NCBI RefSeq assembly: GCF_001436415.1
Contig: NZ_AYZB01000058.1
Span: forward strand, 124,001-188,000
Source: Latilactobacillus graminis DSM 20719
GTDB lineage: Bacteria; Bacillota; Bacilli; Lactobacillales; Lactobacillaceae
Reading direction: 5' to 3'
Length of the DNA stretch: 64,000 bases
Shown here: positions 52,598 to 61,683 of the stretch, one piece after another
How the letters are laid out: each line of letters opens with the position of its first letter
Numbering within the stretch: position 1 is the first letter of the stretch
Made by a program: the position numbers and the translations under genes
Notes under the pieces: model-generated
What the model saw: only the letters and a program-made list of their open reading frames with translations
The model's database searches: none
Told to the model about the DNA's origin: nothing

Positions 52598-53184
52598 CTT
52601 ATTTTTTGGGCTTAACGGGTGGAATTGCTAGCGGTAAGTCTACCGTCTCAGTCTTATTTAAAGAACAAGGCGTACCCGTGATTGATGCTGATCAGATTGC
52701 TCATCAGGTGTTGGCAACGGATCAAACTGTTCAGGCACAGTTACAAAGGGCCTTTGGAGAGGCAATTATTAAGGCTGGGCAGGTTGATCGCTCGGCGTTG
52801 GGGCACCTTGTTTTTGGTAATTCAGCAGCATTGAACAGGCTAAATGCGATTACTGGTCCTATTATTTTAGCAACTATTCAGCAGCAAATGCGTTCTTTTA
52901 AGTATGCACCGTTAGTGGTATTGGATATACCATTGTTGTATGAGCAACATTATGAACAGCTTTGCGACGGTGTTGCAGTAGTATACGTTGATCGTACTAT
53001 TCAATTAAAACGGTTAATGGCGCGCAACCGCTTGACAAAGCACCAGGCAACCTTACGTATTGACAGTCAAGATGACTTAACAATTAAAAAGGCGCAAGCC
53101 GATTTTGTCATTGATAATCAAGGCAGCCGAGCAACCCTAAAAGCAAATGTTTTGGCATTATTGCAGCAATTGCATGTACAATAA
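52594..53184 (+). CDS. coaE: Dephospho-CoA kinase
   Basis: Last enzyme of coenzyme A synthesis (196 residues). P-loop GLTGGIASGKST is at the N-terminus; VIDADQIAHQVL and LDIPLLYE match the family. ATG overlaps the mutM stop (ATGA). A strong terminator follows. Confidence 0.96.
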   Translation: MTYFLGLTGGIASGKSTVSVLFKEQGVPVIDADQIAHQVLATDQTVQAQLQRAFGEAIIKAGQVDRSALGHLVFGNSAALNRLNAITGPIILATIQQQMRSFKYAPLVVLDIPLLYEQHYEQLCDGVAVVYVDRTIQLKRLMARNRLTKHQATLRIDSQDDLTIKKAQADFVIDNQGSRATLKANVLALLQQLHVQ

Positions 53185-53193
53185 TAATGCCGG

Positions 53194-53228
53194 CAGTCGA
53201 ACTAGATAATTTGTTCGACTGTTTTTTT
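53194..53228 (+). terminator. Terminator of polA-mutM-coaE
   Basis: CAGTCGAAC pairs with GTTCGACTG and is followed by seven T. Confidence 0.9.
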
Positions 53229-53239
53229 GTTTAGCGTAC

Positions 53240-53269
53240 TTGCCTGGCGTGTTATACTACTGTTATAAT
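53240..53269 (+). promoter_or_regulatory. Promoter of nrdR-dnaB-dnaI
   Basis: TTGCCT (53240-53245), an 18-bp spacer and TATAAT (53264-53269), 60 bp before nrdR. No NrdR box is seen here, so autoregulation is not evident. Confidence 0.65.
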
Positions 53270-53329
53270 GATTGATTAAATTGAGGTCAATTCTGAAATG
53301 AAATAATTAAAGGATAAGAAGGTGTCAAT

Positions 53330-53803
53330 ATGCTATGTCCGCATTGTCATCAAAATAGTTCGCGAGTGATTGATAGTCGTCCGACAGATGAGGGGCGTGT
53401 GATTCGGCGCCGACGCGAATGTGAGAATTGTCGTTTTCGGTTTACGACTTTCGAACGGGTGGAACAAACACCATTGTTGGTGATTAAGAAAAACGGGACA
53501 CGCGAAGAATTTAACCGAGATAAGTTACTACGAGGCTTGATTCGAGCTGCTGAAAAGCGGCCGGTTACAATGGAGCAGATGACCGAAGTTGTCGATGAAG
53601 TTGAAAATAAAATTCGTTCGTTAGGCGAAAACGAGGTTTCTTCACAAGCCGTCGGGGAATATGTAATGCGCTTATTACCAGACATTGATCAGATTGCCTA
53701 TATTCGCTTTGCAAGTGTTTATCGTGAATTCAAAGATATGAACGTCTTCATGAATGAGTTACAAGAAATGATGGACAAAGAAGAGTTAAAGAAATCGAAA
53801 TAA
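53330..53803 (+). CDS. nrdR: Transcriptional repressor NrdR
   Basis: Regulator of ribonucleotide reductase genes (157 residues). The N-terminal zinc ribbon has CPHC and CENC with a basic strand ([10 protein letters not shown]) for DNA binding. The ATP-cone ([29 protein letters not shown]) binds ATP/dATP. NrdD in this window carries the same kind of ATP-cone and has an NrdR box upstream (754-769). It is first in an operon with dnaB and dnaI, linking dNTP supply with replication initiation. Confidence 0.98.
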   Translation: MLCPHCHQNSSRVIDSRPTDEGRVIRRRRECENCRFRFTTFERVEQTPLLVIKKNGTREEFNRDKLLRGLIRAAEKRPVTMEQMTEVVDEVENKIRSLGENEVSSQAVGEYVMRLLPDIDQIAYIRFASVYREFKDMNVFMNELQEMMDKEELKKSK

Positions 53804-53820
53804 GGGAGAGGAGTTAGCCG

Positions 53821-55203
53821 ATGTCAGATGCATTTGATTTTCTAAGTCCCAAAGACGGTTTTTCAGTGACAAAAGCTAACTATTTGACCGATTTCGATCA
53901 AACAGTCGTCACTTACTTATATCAACCATTGATGGGGGCTGTTGCGTACAGTCTCTATCTTTTGTTATGGAGTCAAACTCAAAAAGAAACTGAGCAATAT
54001 TTTCAAACGCATGCAACTTTACTAAATTTATTGAGTGTTGACCTACCTGCATTTTATGATAGCCGCAATAAGCTAGAAGCACTTGGGTTAATGCGAACTT
54101 ACCAAAAAAACGAGGGAACAGGCCGGAAGTTGGTGTATGAGTTATATGCCCCAATGCCACCCCAAGCTTTTTTTAATGATGATTTATTAAGTGTGGCCTT
54201 GTTTGAGGCGGTTCGCGAAACTCGCTTTATCGAACTGCGCGATAACTTTAAGCTACGCCCCGTATATGCCAAGGACTATCAAGAAGTCACTAAAAATTTC
54301 TTAACGGTTTTTCACGTCTCCAATGAGATGTTGACAACTATACCAACTAGTGTTGCTGAAACTAAAACGATTTATCAACAAAAAAAAGCGCGCTCTCCGC
54401 AATTTACGTCAGTCGAGTTGCGAACTTTTGATTGGGATTTATTACAAGATGCAACGGCCCAATACCAAATTGACTCGGACCAAATTCTCAAGTATGAACA
54501 AGGTCTATTCAATCTCCATTATTTTTATGGCTTAGATGAGATGGATTTGGCCCGTTTAATTGGATTGACCATGAACGTCGCTGACAGCACGATTAATATG
54601 ACGGCCCTTGAACAAAATGTTTTAAATAATTATACGCGTCGTCAAAGTAAGCGCCAAACGCCAGCGGCAACGACTGTAAAGAAACCACTAGCAGATTTGC
54701 AAAAAGAATGGCAAAAAGCGGGTTTTAATGAACAAGAATTGCAGTGGTTAACCGAAAGTCAAGGGCGTTTACCAGTCGACTATTTAGAATATTTAAAGCA
54801 AAAAAATCATGGATTTGTTGCCAAAAATGAAATTCGTGCTTTGAAAGATTTACAAAATCGGTATATTTTTAACAACGACGTACTCAATATATTAGTCGTG
54901 TATGTGATCACACAATACGATGGATTAACACAAGCGCTTGTGGACCGAATTGCAAATCAATGGGCTCAACAAGGAGTTAAAACGGCAGCGGATGCAATTT
55001 TGCAGATTCGTGGTTTTAAGACCAAACAAACCACTAAGGGCCAAACGAAGCGGTCAACACGGTATCAAAATAAAATTAAAAAAGAACCAGTACCTAAGTG
55101 GGCAAAAGCCGATTACCAAGTGCCAAAGGAAATAACGACACCTGAAAATCAGCATGCGTTGGAAGATGCGCTGAAAAAAATTCGTGAAGGGCGGGATGCG
55201 TAA
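53821..55203 (+). CDS. dnaB: Replication initiation and membrane attachment protein DnaB
   Basis: Helicase-loading cofactor of 460 residues, specific to Firmicutes (not the DnaB helicase). It helps DnaI load the replicative helicase. The N-terminal DnaB_2-type region (FDQTVVTYLYQPLMGAVAYSLYLLLWS) and a C-terminal DDBH2 segment (LQNRYIFNNDVLNILVVYVI) are seen, ending in a basic, disordered stretch. GAGAGGAG precedes the ATG. It touches dnaI (1-bp overlap). Confidence 0.95.
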   Translation: MSDAFDFLSPKDGFSVTKANYLTDFDQTVVTYLYQPLMGAVAYSLYLLLWSQTQKETEQYFQTHATLLNLLSVDLPAFYDSRNKLEALGLMRTYQKNEGTGRKLVYELYAPMPPQAFFNDDLLSVALFEAVRETRFIELRDNFKLRPVYAKDYQEVTKNFLTVFHVSNEMLTTIPTSVAETKTIYQQKKARSPQFTSVELRTFDWDLLQDATAQYQIDSDQILKYEQGLFNLHYFYGLDEMDLARLIGLTMNVADSTINMTALEQNVLNNYTRRQSKRQTPAATTVKKPLADLQKEWQKAGFNEQELQWLTESQGRLPVDYLEYLKQKNHGFVAKNEIRALKDLQNRYIFNNDVLNILVVYVITQYDGLTQALVDRIANQWAQQGVKTAADAILQIRGFKTKQTTKGQTKRSTRYQNKIKKEPVPKWAKADYQVPKEITTPENQHALEDALKKIREGRDA

Positions 55204-56126
55204 TGGAAAATATGGGTAAAGACTTAGCGGGTTATATGAATCGCCGAAAATTAAATCAACAGTTTAATCACCTGGTTGAAGATGCCTTAAATGATCCGGA
55301 CGTCCAAGCATTTATTCAAACTAATAAAGAACATCTGTCACAAGAGACCGTCACACGTAGTGCTGCCAAAATTTACGAATATGTTACCGAAAAACAGAAG
55401 TTAGCTAATGGACAAACGACGCTCGCCCCAGGGTATGCACCTAAATTAGTGTTAAATAACCATTTTATTGATGTCAGTTATGAACCAACGGCTAACTTGC
55501 TACAAAAACGCGAACAAGCTGCGTTGCAGGCCCGTGTAAAATCAATTAATATGCCTAAGGATATTGAACAGGCGAAAATTGATGCGTACGATCCAACGAA
55601 TCGTTTTGAAGCTCTGATTAAGGCAACCGAGTTCATTGAAATCTATCGCCAAGCACCAAGCAATTTTCATCAAGCGTTATACTTGAGTGGACAATTCGGG
55701 GTCGGTAAGACTTATCTGTTGGGCGCCATTGCTAACGAACTGGCGTTATCTGGGTTTGAAACAACCCTCATTCATTTTCCAACGTTTGCTGTTGAAATGA
55801 AGAATGCGATTGGCCAAAATAACGTTTTAGAAAAGGTTAATGTGATAAAAAAAGCGTCAATTCTGATGATTGATGATATTGGTGCTGATGCAATGAGTGC
55901 TTGGGTGCGAGATGAGGTGCTAGGGATTATCTTGCAATATCGAATGCAGGAACAGTTGGCAACGTTTTTTAGTTCGAATTTCACAATGGCTGAGTTGGAG
56001 AAACATCTAACGACTAGTAATCAAGGCGATGAACCGGTTAAAGCTGCCCGCATCATGCAACGCGTGCGCTATTTGGCACAAGAAATTGAGGTTGGTGGGC
56101 AAAATCGCCGTCTACAGCCACTGTAA
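55203..56126 (+). CDS. dnaI: Primosomal protein DnaI (helicase loader)
   Basis: AAA+ ATPase of 307 residues that loads the replicative helicase. An N-terminal helicase-binding domain (about 1-110) precedes the ATPase core, with Walker A SGQFGVGKTYL near residue 160 and Walker B ILMIDDIGAD. ATG 55203 shares its A with the dnaB stop codon; a second ATG three codons on is possible. Confidence 0.96.
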   Translation: MENMGKDLAGYMNRRKLNQQFNHLVEDALNDPDVQAFIQTNKEHLSQETVTRSAAKIYEYVTEKQKLANGQTTLAPGYAPKLVLNNHFIDVSYEPTANLLQKREQAALQARVKSINMPKDIEQAKIDAYDPTNRFEALIKATEFIEIYRQAPSNFHQALYLSGQFGVGKTYLLGAIANELALSGFETTLIHFPTFAVEMKNAIGQNNVLEKVNVIKKASILMIDDIGADAMSAWVRDEVLGIILQYRMQEQLATFFSSNFTMAELEKHLTTSNQGDEPVKAARIMQRVRYLAQEIEVGGQNRRLQPL

Positions 56127-56133
56127 ATTAAGC

Positions 56134-56162
56134 TTGCTAAAAAAGTAATTAAATGGTTTAAT
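56134..56162 (+). promoter_or_regulatory. Promoter of the thrS leader
   Basis: TTGCTA (56134-56139), a 17-bp spacer and TTTAAT (56157-56162), immediately upstream of the T-box RNA. Confidence 0.6.
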
Positions 56163-56171
56163 AGAATCAAT

Positions 56172-56400
56172 CAATGATGAAAGACACCTTTTAAATGATT
56201 TTTTGCAGAGAGAAAAACACGAGCTGAAAGTTTTTCATCCCATTTAATTGACCACTTTCAAGGGCAACACAGCTGATCGGGTCGTTTCCGTTAAAGACGC
56301 TTAAAGTTGGAGAATTTTTTAAAGATTCTCAATCTGGGTGGAACCGCGAAATTAATTCGTCCCTGAGATACACGAACCGTGTATTTCAGGGACTTTTTTT
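56172..56400 (+). ncRNA. T-box leader of thrS
   Basis: The T-box element CTGGGTGGAACCGCG is at 56334-56348. The terminator pairs GTCCCTGAGATACAC (56359-56373) with GTGTATTTCAGGGAC (56379-56393), followed by seven T. The likely specifier is ACC (56251-56253), a threonine codon. Uncharged tRNA-Thr would favour readthrough into thrS. Confidence 0.92.
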
Positions 56401-56434
56401 ATTGTTGATGATAAATTAGAAGGAGTGGATAGAA

Positions 56435-58402
56435 ATGGCAGAGATTCAATTAACTTTTCCAGATGGTACCAAAAAGGCATTTGAACAAGCAACAAGTCTT
56501 TTAGACGTTGCTAAATCAATTAGTACAAGCTTAGCTAAAAAGGCAATTGCCGGTAAATTCAACGGTGAATTGGTTGATTTACAGCAACCAATTTTAGAAG
56601 ATGGGGCAATTGAAATCATTACTAAAGACGACAAAGCAACAGACTTGATGGCAATTTGGAATACGGCAGCCTTTGTTTTAGCTGCAACGTTGGATCGTGC
56701 TTATCCCGAGATGCAATTCGGCGAAGTACATGCAACTGAAGATGGCTTCTTCTACGACACCGAAAACGAAGCTGGTCAAGTAGCAGTGACCGACTTACCA
56801 GACATTAAAAAAGCAATGAGTAAGTTAATTCAAGCTGGCGGGGCGATCGAACGTGTCAGCTTAGACAAAGCTGCTGCTAAAGCACTATTTGCTGGTCAGA
56901 CTTACAAATTAGCATTATTAGATGAAACGGAAACAGACCAAGTCTTAGTTTACAAATTAGGCGACTTTGCTGATTTTGGGTTAGCACCAATGCTAGCTAA
57001 AGTGAGCGACGTTAAGGTCTTTGAACTCTTATCGGTTGCCGGCGCTTATTGGCAAGGTAAATCAAGTAATAAGATGTTACAACGGATTTACGGGACGGCT
57101 TACAACAAACAAGCTGACTTAGATGCTGACTTACAGCGTCGTCAAGAAGCTAAAGAACGCGATCACCGTGTGATTGGAAACCAATTAGACTTATTCTTCG
57201 TTGATCCTAAGGTTGGCGCGGGTTTACCTTATTGGTTACCAAATGGGGCTACCATTCGGCGTTCAATCGAGCGGTACATCATTGACAAAGAAGTTGCCAA
57301 TGGGTATGAACATGTTTACACACCAATTCTAGCGAACTTAGATTTGTATAAACAATCAGGCCACTGGGATCACTATCGTGAAGACATGTTCCCGCCAATG
57401 GATATGGGTGATGGCGAAATGCTTGAATTACGCCCAATGAACTGCCCATCGCATATCCAAGTTTACAAACACCAGCCACGTTCATATCGGGAATTACCAA
57501 TTCGGTTGGCTGAACTAGGGATGATGCACCGTTATGAAAAATCAGGTGCGCTTTCAGGGTTACAACGGGTGCGTGAAATGACTTTAAATGATGGGCATAC
57601 ATTCGTTCGACCTGACCAAATTCAAGATGAATTCAAGTCAATTTTGAAATTAATGATTGAAGTGTATTCAGACTTCAATATTAATGATTATACATTCCGT
57701 TTGAGTTATCGTGATCCTGCTAATACCGAAAAGTACTATGCTGATGATGAAATGTGGAACAAGGCACAAACAATGTTAAAAGGTGCTATGGATGATCTTG
57801 GTTTAGATTACGTAGAAGCTGAAGGCGAAGCTGCCTTCTATGGTCCTAAGTTGGATGTTCAAACGAAGACGGCCATGGGCAACGAAGAAACACTTTCCAC
57901 AATCCAATTAGATTTCATGTTGCCAGAACGGTTTGAATTACAATATGTTGGCGAAGATGGCGAAATGCACCGTCCAGTGATGATTCACCGTGGTTTGGTT
58001 TCAACAATGGAACGTTTCACAGCTTATTTGACCGAAATTTATAAGGGGGCTTTCCCAACGTGGTTAGCACCAACCCAAGCTGTGATTATCCCCGTTAAGA
58101 ATGAATTACATTATGACTACGCAAAGAACGTCAAAGATGCGATGATTAAACATGGTTTGCGCGTTCGTATTGATGATCGTAATGAAAAAATGGGTTATAA
58201 GATTCGTGAAGCTCAAACAAGCAAGATTCCTTATACATTAGTTGTCGGGGATCAAGAAGTGGCGGATGCAACGGTTTCAGTTCGTAAGTATGGCGAAGAA
58301 AGTGCCAACGAAGAAGCTTCAGATATGTTTGTCGATGCAATTGTTGCTGAAGTTGGGAACTACAGCCGTGATGGTAAAGATCATAAAACGATCAGTCTTT
58401 AA
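56435..58402 (+). CDS. thrS: Threonyl-tRNA synthetase
   Basis: Class II synthetase of 655 residues. It has an N-terminal TGS domain ([25 protein letters not shown]), a second editing-type domain, the catalytic core ([15 protein letters not shown] with a zinc-site Cys, [20 protein letters not shown]), and a C-terminal anticodon-binding domain ([17 protein letters not shown] to [10 protein letters not shown]). In the second domain the usual HxxxH is degraded, so editing may be weak. AAGGAG precedes the ATG. It is controlled by the T-box upstream. Confidence 0.97.
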   Translation: MAEIQLTFPDGTKKAFEQATSLLDVAKSISTSLAKKAIAGKFNGELVDLQQPILEDGAIEIITKDDKATDLMAIWNTAAFVLAATLDRAYPEMQFGEVHATEDGFFYDTENEAGQVAVTDLPDIKKAMSKLIQAGGAIERVSLDKAAAKALFAGQTYKLALLDETETDQVLVYKLGDFADFGLAPMLAKVSDVKVFELLSVAGAYWQGKSSNKMLQRIYGTAYNKQADLDADLQRRQEAKERDHRVIGNQLDLFFVDPKVGAGLPYWLPNGATIRRSIERYIIDKEVANGYEHVYTPILANLDLYKQSGHWDHYREDMFPPMDMGDGEMLELRPMNCPSHIQVYKHQPRSYRELPIRLAELGMMHRYEKSGALSGLQRVREMTLNDGHTFVRPDQIQDEFKSILKLMIEVYSDFNINDYTFRLSYRDPANTEKYYADDEMWNKAQTMLKGAMDDLGLDYVEAEGEAAFYGPKLDVQTKTAMGNEETLSTIQLDFMLPERFELQYVGEDGEMHRPVMIHRGLVSTMERFTAYLTEIYKGAFPTWLAPTQAVIIPVKNELHYDYAKNVKDAMIKHGLRVRIDDRNEKMGYKIREAQTSKIPYTLVVGDQEVADATVSVRKYGEESANEEASDMFVDAIVAEVGNYSRDGKDHKTISL

Positions 58403-58472
58403 ATAATTAGTTAGTGATTGAGTTTAGTACTCGACGTGTAAGGGACAGATTAGGATAAAACACGAGACAGTC

Positions 58473-58501
58473 TTGACTTTGATTTACCAATCGAGTATAC
58501 T
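58473..58501 (+). promoter_or_regulatory. Promoter of infC-rpmI-rplT
   Basis: TTGACT (58473-58478), a 17-bp spacer and TATACT (58496-58501), giving a leader of about 180 nt before infC. Confidence 0.85.
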
Positions 58502-58507
58502 TTAATT

Positions 58508-58670
58508 TATTGAGAAATAAAGCAGAAGTTCCCGCTTCTCGCCTTAGTAGACACTTGATGTCTCTGGGCTGATAGTTTCTAATTCGGACGAACTAAGTAA
58601 CCGAATAAGCGGGCCTTTCTGTAATGAGAGGGCCGTTTGTTTGTTATTTAGCTGCATTTTCTCTCTAAAC
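58508..58670 (+). ncRNA. L20-type autoregulatory leader
   Basis: CCCGCTT (58531-58537) is complementary to AAGCGGG (58607-58613), a long-range helix. That helix competes with a GGCC-stemmed terminator-like hairpin (about 58612-58634) followed by a T-rich tract. This matches the organisation of Firmicutes L20 leaders, in which ribosomal protein L20 binds and terminates transcription. It is assigned by position and pairing only. Confidence 0.7.
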
Positions 58671-58689
58671 TTTATGGAGGTGAAGAGTC

Positions 58690-59208
58690 ATAGCAAAAGA
58701 TTTGATGGTTAACGATGGTATTCGTGCACGAGAATTGCGTTTGATTGCTCAAGATGGCGAACAACTGGGTATTAAAAGTACTCAAGATGCAATTGCCTTG
58801 GCTGATCAAGCTAATATGGATGTTGTTTTGGTTTCGCCAAACGCAAAACCACCCGTTGCTCGTATTATGGATTATGGTAAGTATCGGTTTGAGCTTCAAA
58901 AGAAACAACGTGACGCTCGTAAGAAGCAGAAAACCATTAACCTCAAAGAGGTTCGTCTTAGTCCCACAATTGAACAAAACGATTTTAATACTAAGTTGAA
59001 TAATGCACGTAAGTTCCTTGGCAAGGGTGATAAGGTAAAAGTTTCTATTCGCTTCAAGGGCCGCGCAATTACGCATAAAGAAATTGGGCAACGTGTATTG
59101 GAAAGACTTGCTAAAGAAACAGAGGACATCGCTAAAGTTACAGCACGTCCTAAAATGGATGGCCGTAGCATGTTCTTATTGTTAGAACCGCTAAAGGACC
59201 AAAAATAA
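58690..59208 (+). CDS. infC: Translation initiation factor IF-3
   Basis: IF-3 (172 residues) keeps ribosomal subunits apart and checks initiator tRNA. The N-terminal domain ([23 protein letters not shown]) and C-terminal domain ([38 protein letters not shown]) are both present. I place the start at ATA 58690 because GGAGG (58676-58680) is nine bases upstream. The next candidates, TTG 58702 and ATG 58705, are too far from it and would remove conserved residues. Rare start codons such as AUU or AUA are characteristic of infC and permit IF-3 autoregulation. It is followed by rpmI and rplT. Confidence 0.93.
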   Translation: MAKDLMVNDGIRARELRLIAQDGEQLGIKSTQDAIALADQANMDVVLVSPNAKPPVARIMDYGKYRFELQKKQRDARKKQKTINLKEVRLSPTIEQNDFNTKLNNARKFLGKGDKVKVSIRFKGRAITHKEIGQRVLERLAKETEDIAKVTARPKMDGRSMFLLLEPLKDQK

Positions 59209-59241
59209 AAATCTGTTTCTGATTTATTAGGAGGAAATATC

Positions 59242-59442
59242 ATGCCAAAATTTAAGACACATCGTGCTTCAGCAAAACGTTTTAGACGTACAGGTAATGG
59301 CGGACTAAAACGCAGCCATGCTTATACAAGTCACCGTTTCCACGGCAAGACTAAGAAACAACGTCGTCAATTAAGAAAAGCTGGAATGGTTTCAAACAGC
59401 GATATGAGACGTATCCGTCAAATGCTAACTGGCCTTAAATAA
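59242..59442 (+). CDS. rpmI: 50S ribosomal protein L35
   Basis: Basic protein of 66 residues beginning [20 protein letters not shown], the standard L35 N-terminus, ending [17 protein letters not shown] precedes the ATG. It is part of the infC-rpmI-rplT operon. Confidence 0.97.
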   Translation: MPKFKTHRASAKRFRRTGNGGLKRSHAYTSHRFHGKTKKQRRQLRKAGMVSNSDMRRIRQMLTGLK

Positions 59443-59530
59443 GGGTAACAGAATCCGTTTGACCATCAGCAAAAATTAGATCAGTACAGCAACGCTTTGA
59501 CGTTGTTTGTTATTCAAGGAGGAATTTCTT

Positions 59531-59890
59531 ATGCCACGTGTTAAAGGTGGAACAGTGACGCGCAAACGTCGTAAAAAGATTTTAAAATTAGCCAAGGGTT
59601 ATCGCGGTGCTAAACATTTATTATTCAAATCAGCCAATACCCAAGTAATGGTTTCATACCGTTATGCCTTCCGGGATCGTCGTCAACGTAAACGCGACTT
59701 CCGTAAATTATGGATTGCGCGGATTAATGCTGCTGCTCGGATGAACAACATTTCATACAGCCAATTAATGCACGGATTACGCGTTGCTGAAATCGATATG
59801 AATCGTAAGATGTTAGCTGACTTAGCAGTTAACGATGCGACTGCCTTTACATCTGTTGTTGATGCTGCTAAAGCTGCGTTAAACAAATAA
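59531..59890 (+). CDS. rplT: 50S ribosomal protein L20
   Basis: Ribosome-assembly protein of 119 residues ([38 protein letters not shown]). ATG 59531 follows AGGAGG; a TTG eight codons upstream is rejected. It probably represses its own operon through the leader at 58508-58670. Confidence 0.97.
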   Translation: MPRVKGGTVTRKRRKKILKLAKGYRGAKHLLFKSANTQVMVSYRYAFRDRRQRKRDFRKLWIARINAAARMNNISYSQLMHGLRVAEIDMNRKMLADLAVNDATAFTSVVDAAKAALNK

Positions 59891-59902
59891 TTGTAAATCG
59901 AA

Positions 59903-59950
59903 AAAAGAGTCTAGGACAAAACTTCGTTTTGTCCTAGACTCTTTCTTTTT
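59903..59950. terminator. Terminator of infC-rpmI-rplT
   Basis: A perfect stem of about 19 bp (AAAGAGTCTAGGACAAAAC and its complement) around TTC is followed by CTTTTT. A-richness on the left arm allows use by the convergent oxidoreductase gene. Confidence 0.92.
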
Positions 59951-59960
59951 CAACATTAAA

Positions 59961-60896
59961 TTAATGGGTAATAACGATCTTACCAGGTTTATGATGACTC
60001 TCAAGGAGTTGATGGCCTGCGATAATCCCGGCTAAAGTAAATGGGAAGGTTTGTAAAACATGATTATAGAGCAATCCTTGATCGATTAATTCGCTTAAAT
60101 CTTGCAATGCTGTCAAGTCCGTGTAGTCTTTACGAGAGTAAATCGTTTGGTAGTGAATTTGAGCACTTTGTTGGCTGGTAGTTGGTAAGATGGTTGCCGA
60201 TGTGAACGTACCAGCCGGAGTAATTAATTGATTTAATAGTTGCGTTGATTCCGGATTGTGACTTAAATTAATACCAATTTTAGCGGTATGGGTGAGACGT
60301 TTTAAATCAGTTGATTGATTATAAGCAAGTGCCTCTTGAACGCCGAACGATTGTAGGTAATTGAGATTTTCACTGTTAGCAATGGCAATTACATTTAGGT
60401 GTGCTGCTAAGCTGAGTTGGACGAGTAAACTACCAACGGCGCCACTTGCTCCCATGATGGCAACTGTATCACCGTGTTTAAAGTTAGTGAAGTGCATCAG
60501 AATATTGTAAGCAGTAATCCCAGCACTGGGCAGTCCGGCCGCTTCGGCAATAGTCATGCTAGCTGGTTTGCGTAAAATTTTGGACGTGCTAGCCGTTACG
60601 TACTCGCTATAAGCACCCATTGAACGGTGATTGATGACAATTTCGCCAACGCGGTAATCGGCGACGTCAGCACCAAGACTAACGATTTCGCCAACGACAT
60701 CAGTACCAGGAAAGATTGGGAAAGGTAATGGGCGCACTGAAGCTTGTGAACCATTCCGCAGTGCAACATCGTATGGATTTAATCCAGCAGCGAGCACTTT
60801 AATGAGGACTTGATTGTCCTTAGGAGTTGGTTGTGGTTGGTCGAAACGCTCAAAAACAGTTGGGCCACCAAAATGATTAAAACCAAATTTTTCCAT
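59961..60896 (-). CDS. Zinc-free alcohol dehydrogenase-type NADP oxidoreductase
   Basis: Medium-chain dehydrogenase/reductase of 311 residues resembling quinone oxidoreductases. It has an N-terminal GroES-like fold (VLIKVLAAGLNPYDVALRNG, FPGTDVVGEI) and the nucleotide motif IMGASGAVGSLLVQLS. No zinc-binding cysteines are present. It probably reduces quinones or enones with NADPH. ATG 60896 follows GAGAGG; an in-frame GTG three codons upstream is too close to that site. Confidence 0.88.
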   Translation of the reverse strand: MEKFGFNHFGGPTVFERFDQPQPTPKDNQVLIKVLAAGLNPYDVALRNGSQASVRPLPFPIFPGTDVVGEIVSLGADVADYRVGEIVINHRSMGAYSEYVTASTSKILRKPASMTIAEAAGLPSAGITAYNILMHFTNFKHGDTVAIMGASGAVGSLLVQLSLAAHLNVIAIANSENLNYLQSFGVQEALAYNQSTDLKRLTHTAKIGINLSHNPESTQLLNQLITPAGTFTSATILPTTSQQSAQIHYQTIYSRKDYTDLTALQDLSELIDQGLLYNHVLQTFPFTLAGIIAGHQLLESHHKPGKIVITH

Positions 60897-61020
60897 AACA
60901 AACACATCCTCTCAATTTCTTTAAACGTAACAGAATAGGGGGAAAAAGTCGATTAGTTTGACTTACAGATAGTTCAGGATTGTGAATTTGCTGGAAAATA
61001 TGAAAATTAGCCGTGTAAAG

Positions 61021-61049
61021 GTGCAATTTAGGCGTAAATAACCTATAAT
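61021..61049 (+). promoter_or_regulatory. Promoter of the yqeG operon
   Basis: GTGCAA (61021-61026), a 17-bp spacer and TATAAT (61044-61049). The transcript would start about 20 nt before the repeated hairpin element. Confidence 0.7.
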
Positions 61050-61069
61050 TAATCAGTAACTAGATTGAA

Positions 61070-61133
61070 AAGAAGTGCGTTTGAAACAGGTTGACTTTGC
61101 TAAGCATAAAAATCAGTTTCAAAAAGCACGTTA
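61070..61133 (+). ncRNA. Candidate structured RNA element, copy 2 (before yqeG)
   Basis: GTGC (61075-61078) pairs with GCAC (61126-61129). After a G/AA internal loop, TTTGAAAC (61080-61087) pairs with GTTTCAAA (61116-61123) around a 28-nt loop. GTTA follows, then the yqeG ribosome binding site. This is the same architecture as at 24639-24683. Confidence 0.55.
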
Positions 61134-61152
61134 GAGTCGAGGAGACAAGTGC

Positions 61153-61683
61153 ATGTTAAAGAATTTTAAGCCCACTTGGATGGTCAAGGCCATCTATGAT
61201 TTAACGCCCGAACAACTTAAAAAAAAGGGGATTAAAGCAGTTTTAACTGATTTAGATAATACCTTGATTGCGTGGAATAATCCAGATGGGACACCACAGT
61301 TAAAAGCTTGGTTAGCAAAGATGCAAGCCGCTGAAATTACCGTAATGGTCGTTTCGAATAATAATCACCAACGGGTACAACGCGCGTTAGCTGAGTTGCA
61401 ATTACCTTTTATTGCACGCGCAAATAAGCCACTGGCAACCGGCATTATTAAAGCAAAGCAACAACTGGGCCTTTCACGCCATGAAGTGGTGATGGTTGGT
61501 GATCAACTGATTACGGATATGCACGCAGGCAATGTAGCTGGTGTGCGGACCATTTTAGTTAAACCGATTATTGATAGTGACGCCTGGAATACATCGATTA
61601 ATCGTTTTTTTGAAAAATATATTATGCAACAACTACTAAAAAAAGACGCAGATTTAACTTGGCGGGAGGATTTAAATGACTGA
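61153..61683 (+). CDS. yqeG: YqeG family HAD-IIIA phosphatase
   Basis: Phosphatase of 176 residues. Motif I is VLTDLDNTLIAW, motif II is VVSNNN, and motif IV is VMVGDQLITDMHAGN. The YqeG family is conserved next to yqeH in Firmicutes and resembles phosphatidylglycerophosphate phosphatases; the substrate here is not certain. CGAGGAG precedes the ATG. It overlaps yqeH by 8 bp. Confidence 0.92.
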   Translation: MLKNFKPTWMVKAIYDLTPEQLKKKGIKAVLTDLDNTLIAWNNPDGTPQLKAWLAKMQAAEITVMVVSNNNHQRVQRALAELQLPFIARANKPLATGIIKAKQQLGLSRHEVVMVGDQLITDMHAGNVAGVRTILVKPIIDSDAWNTSINRFFEKYIMQQLLKKDADLTWREDLND

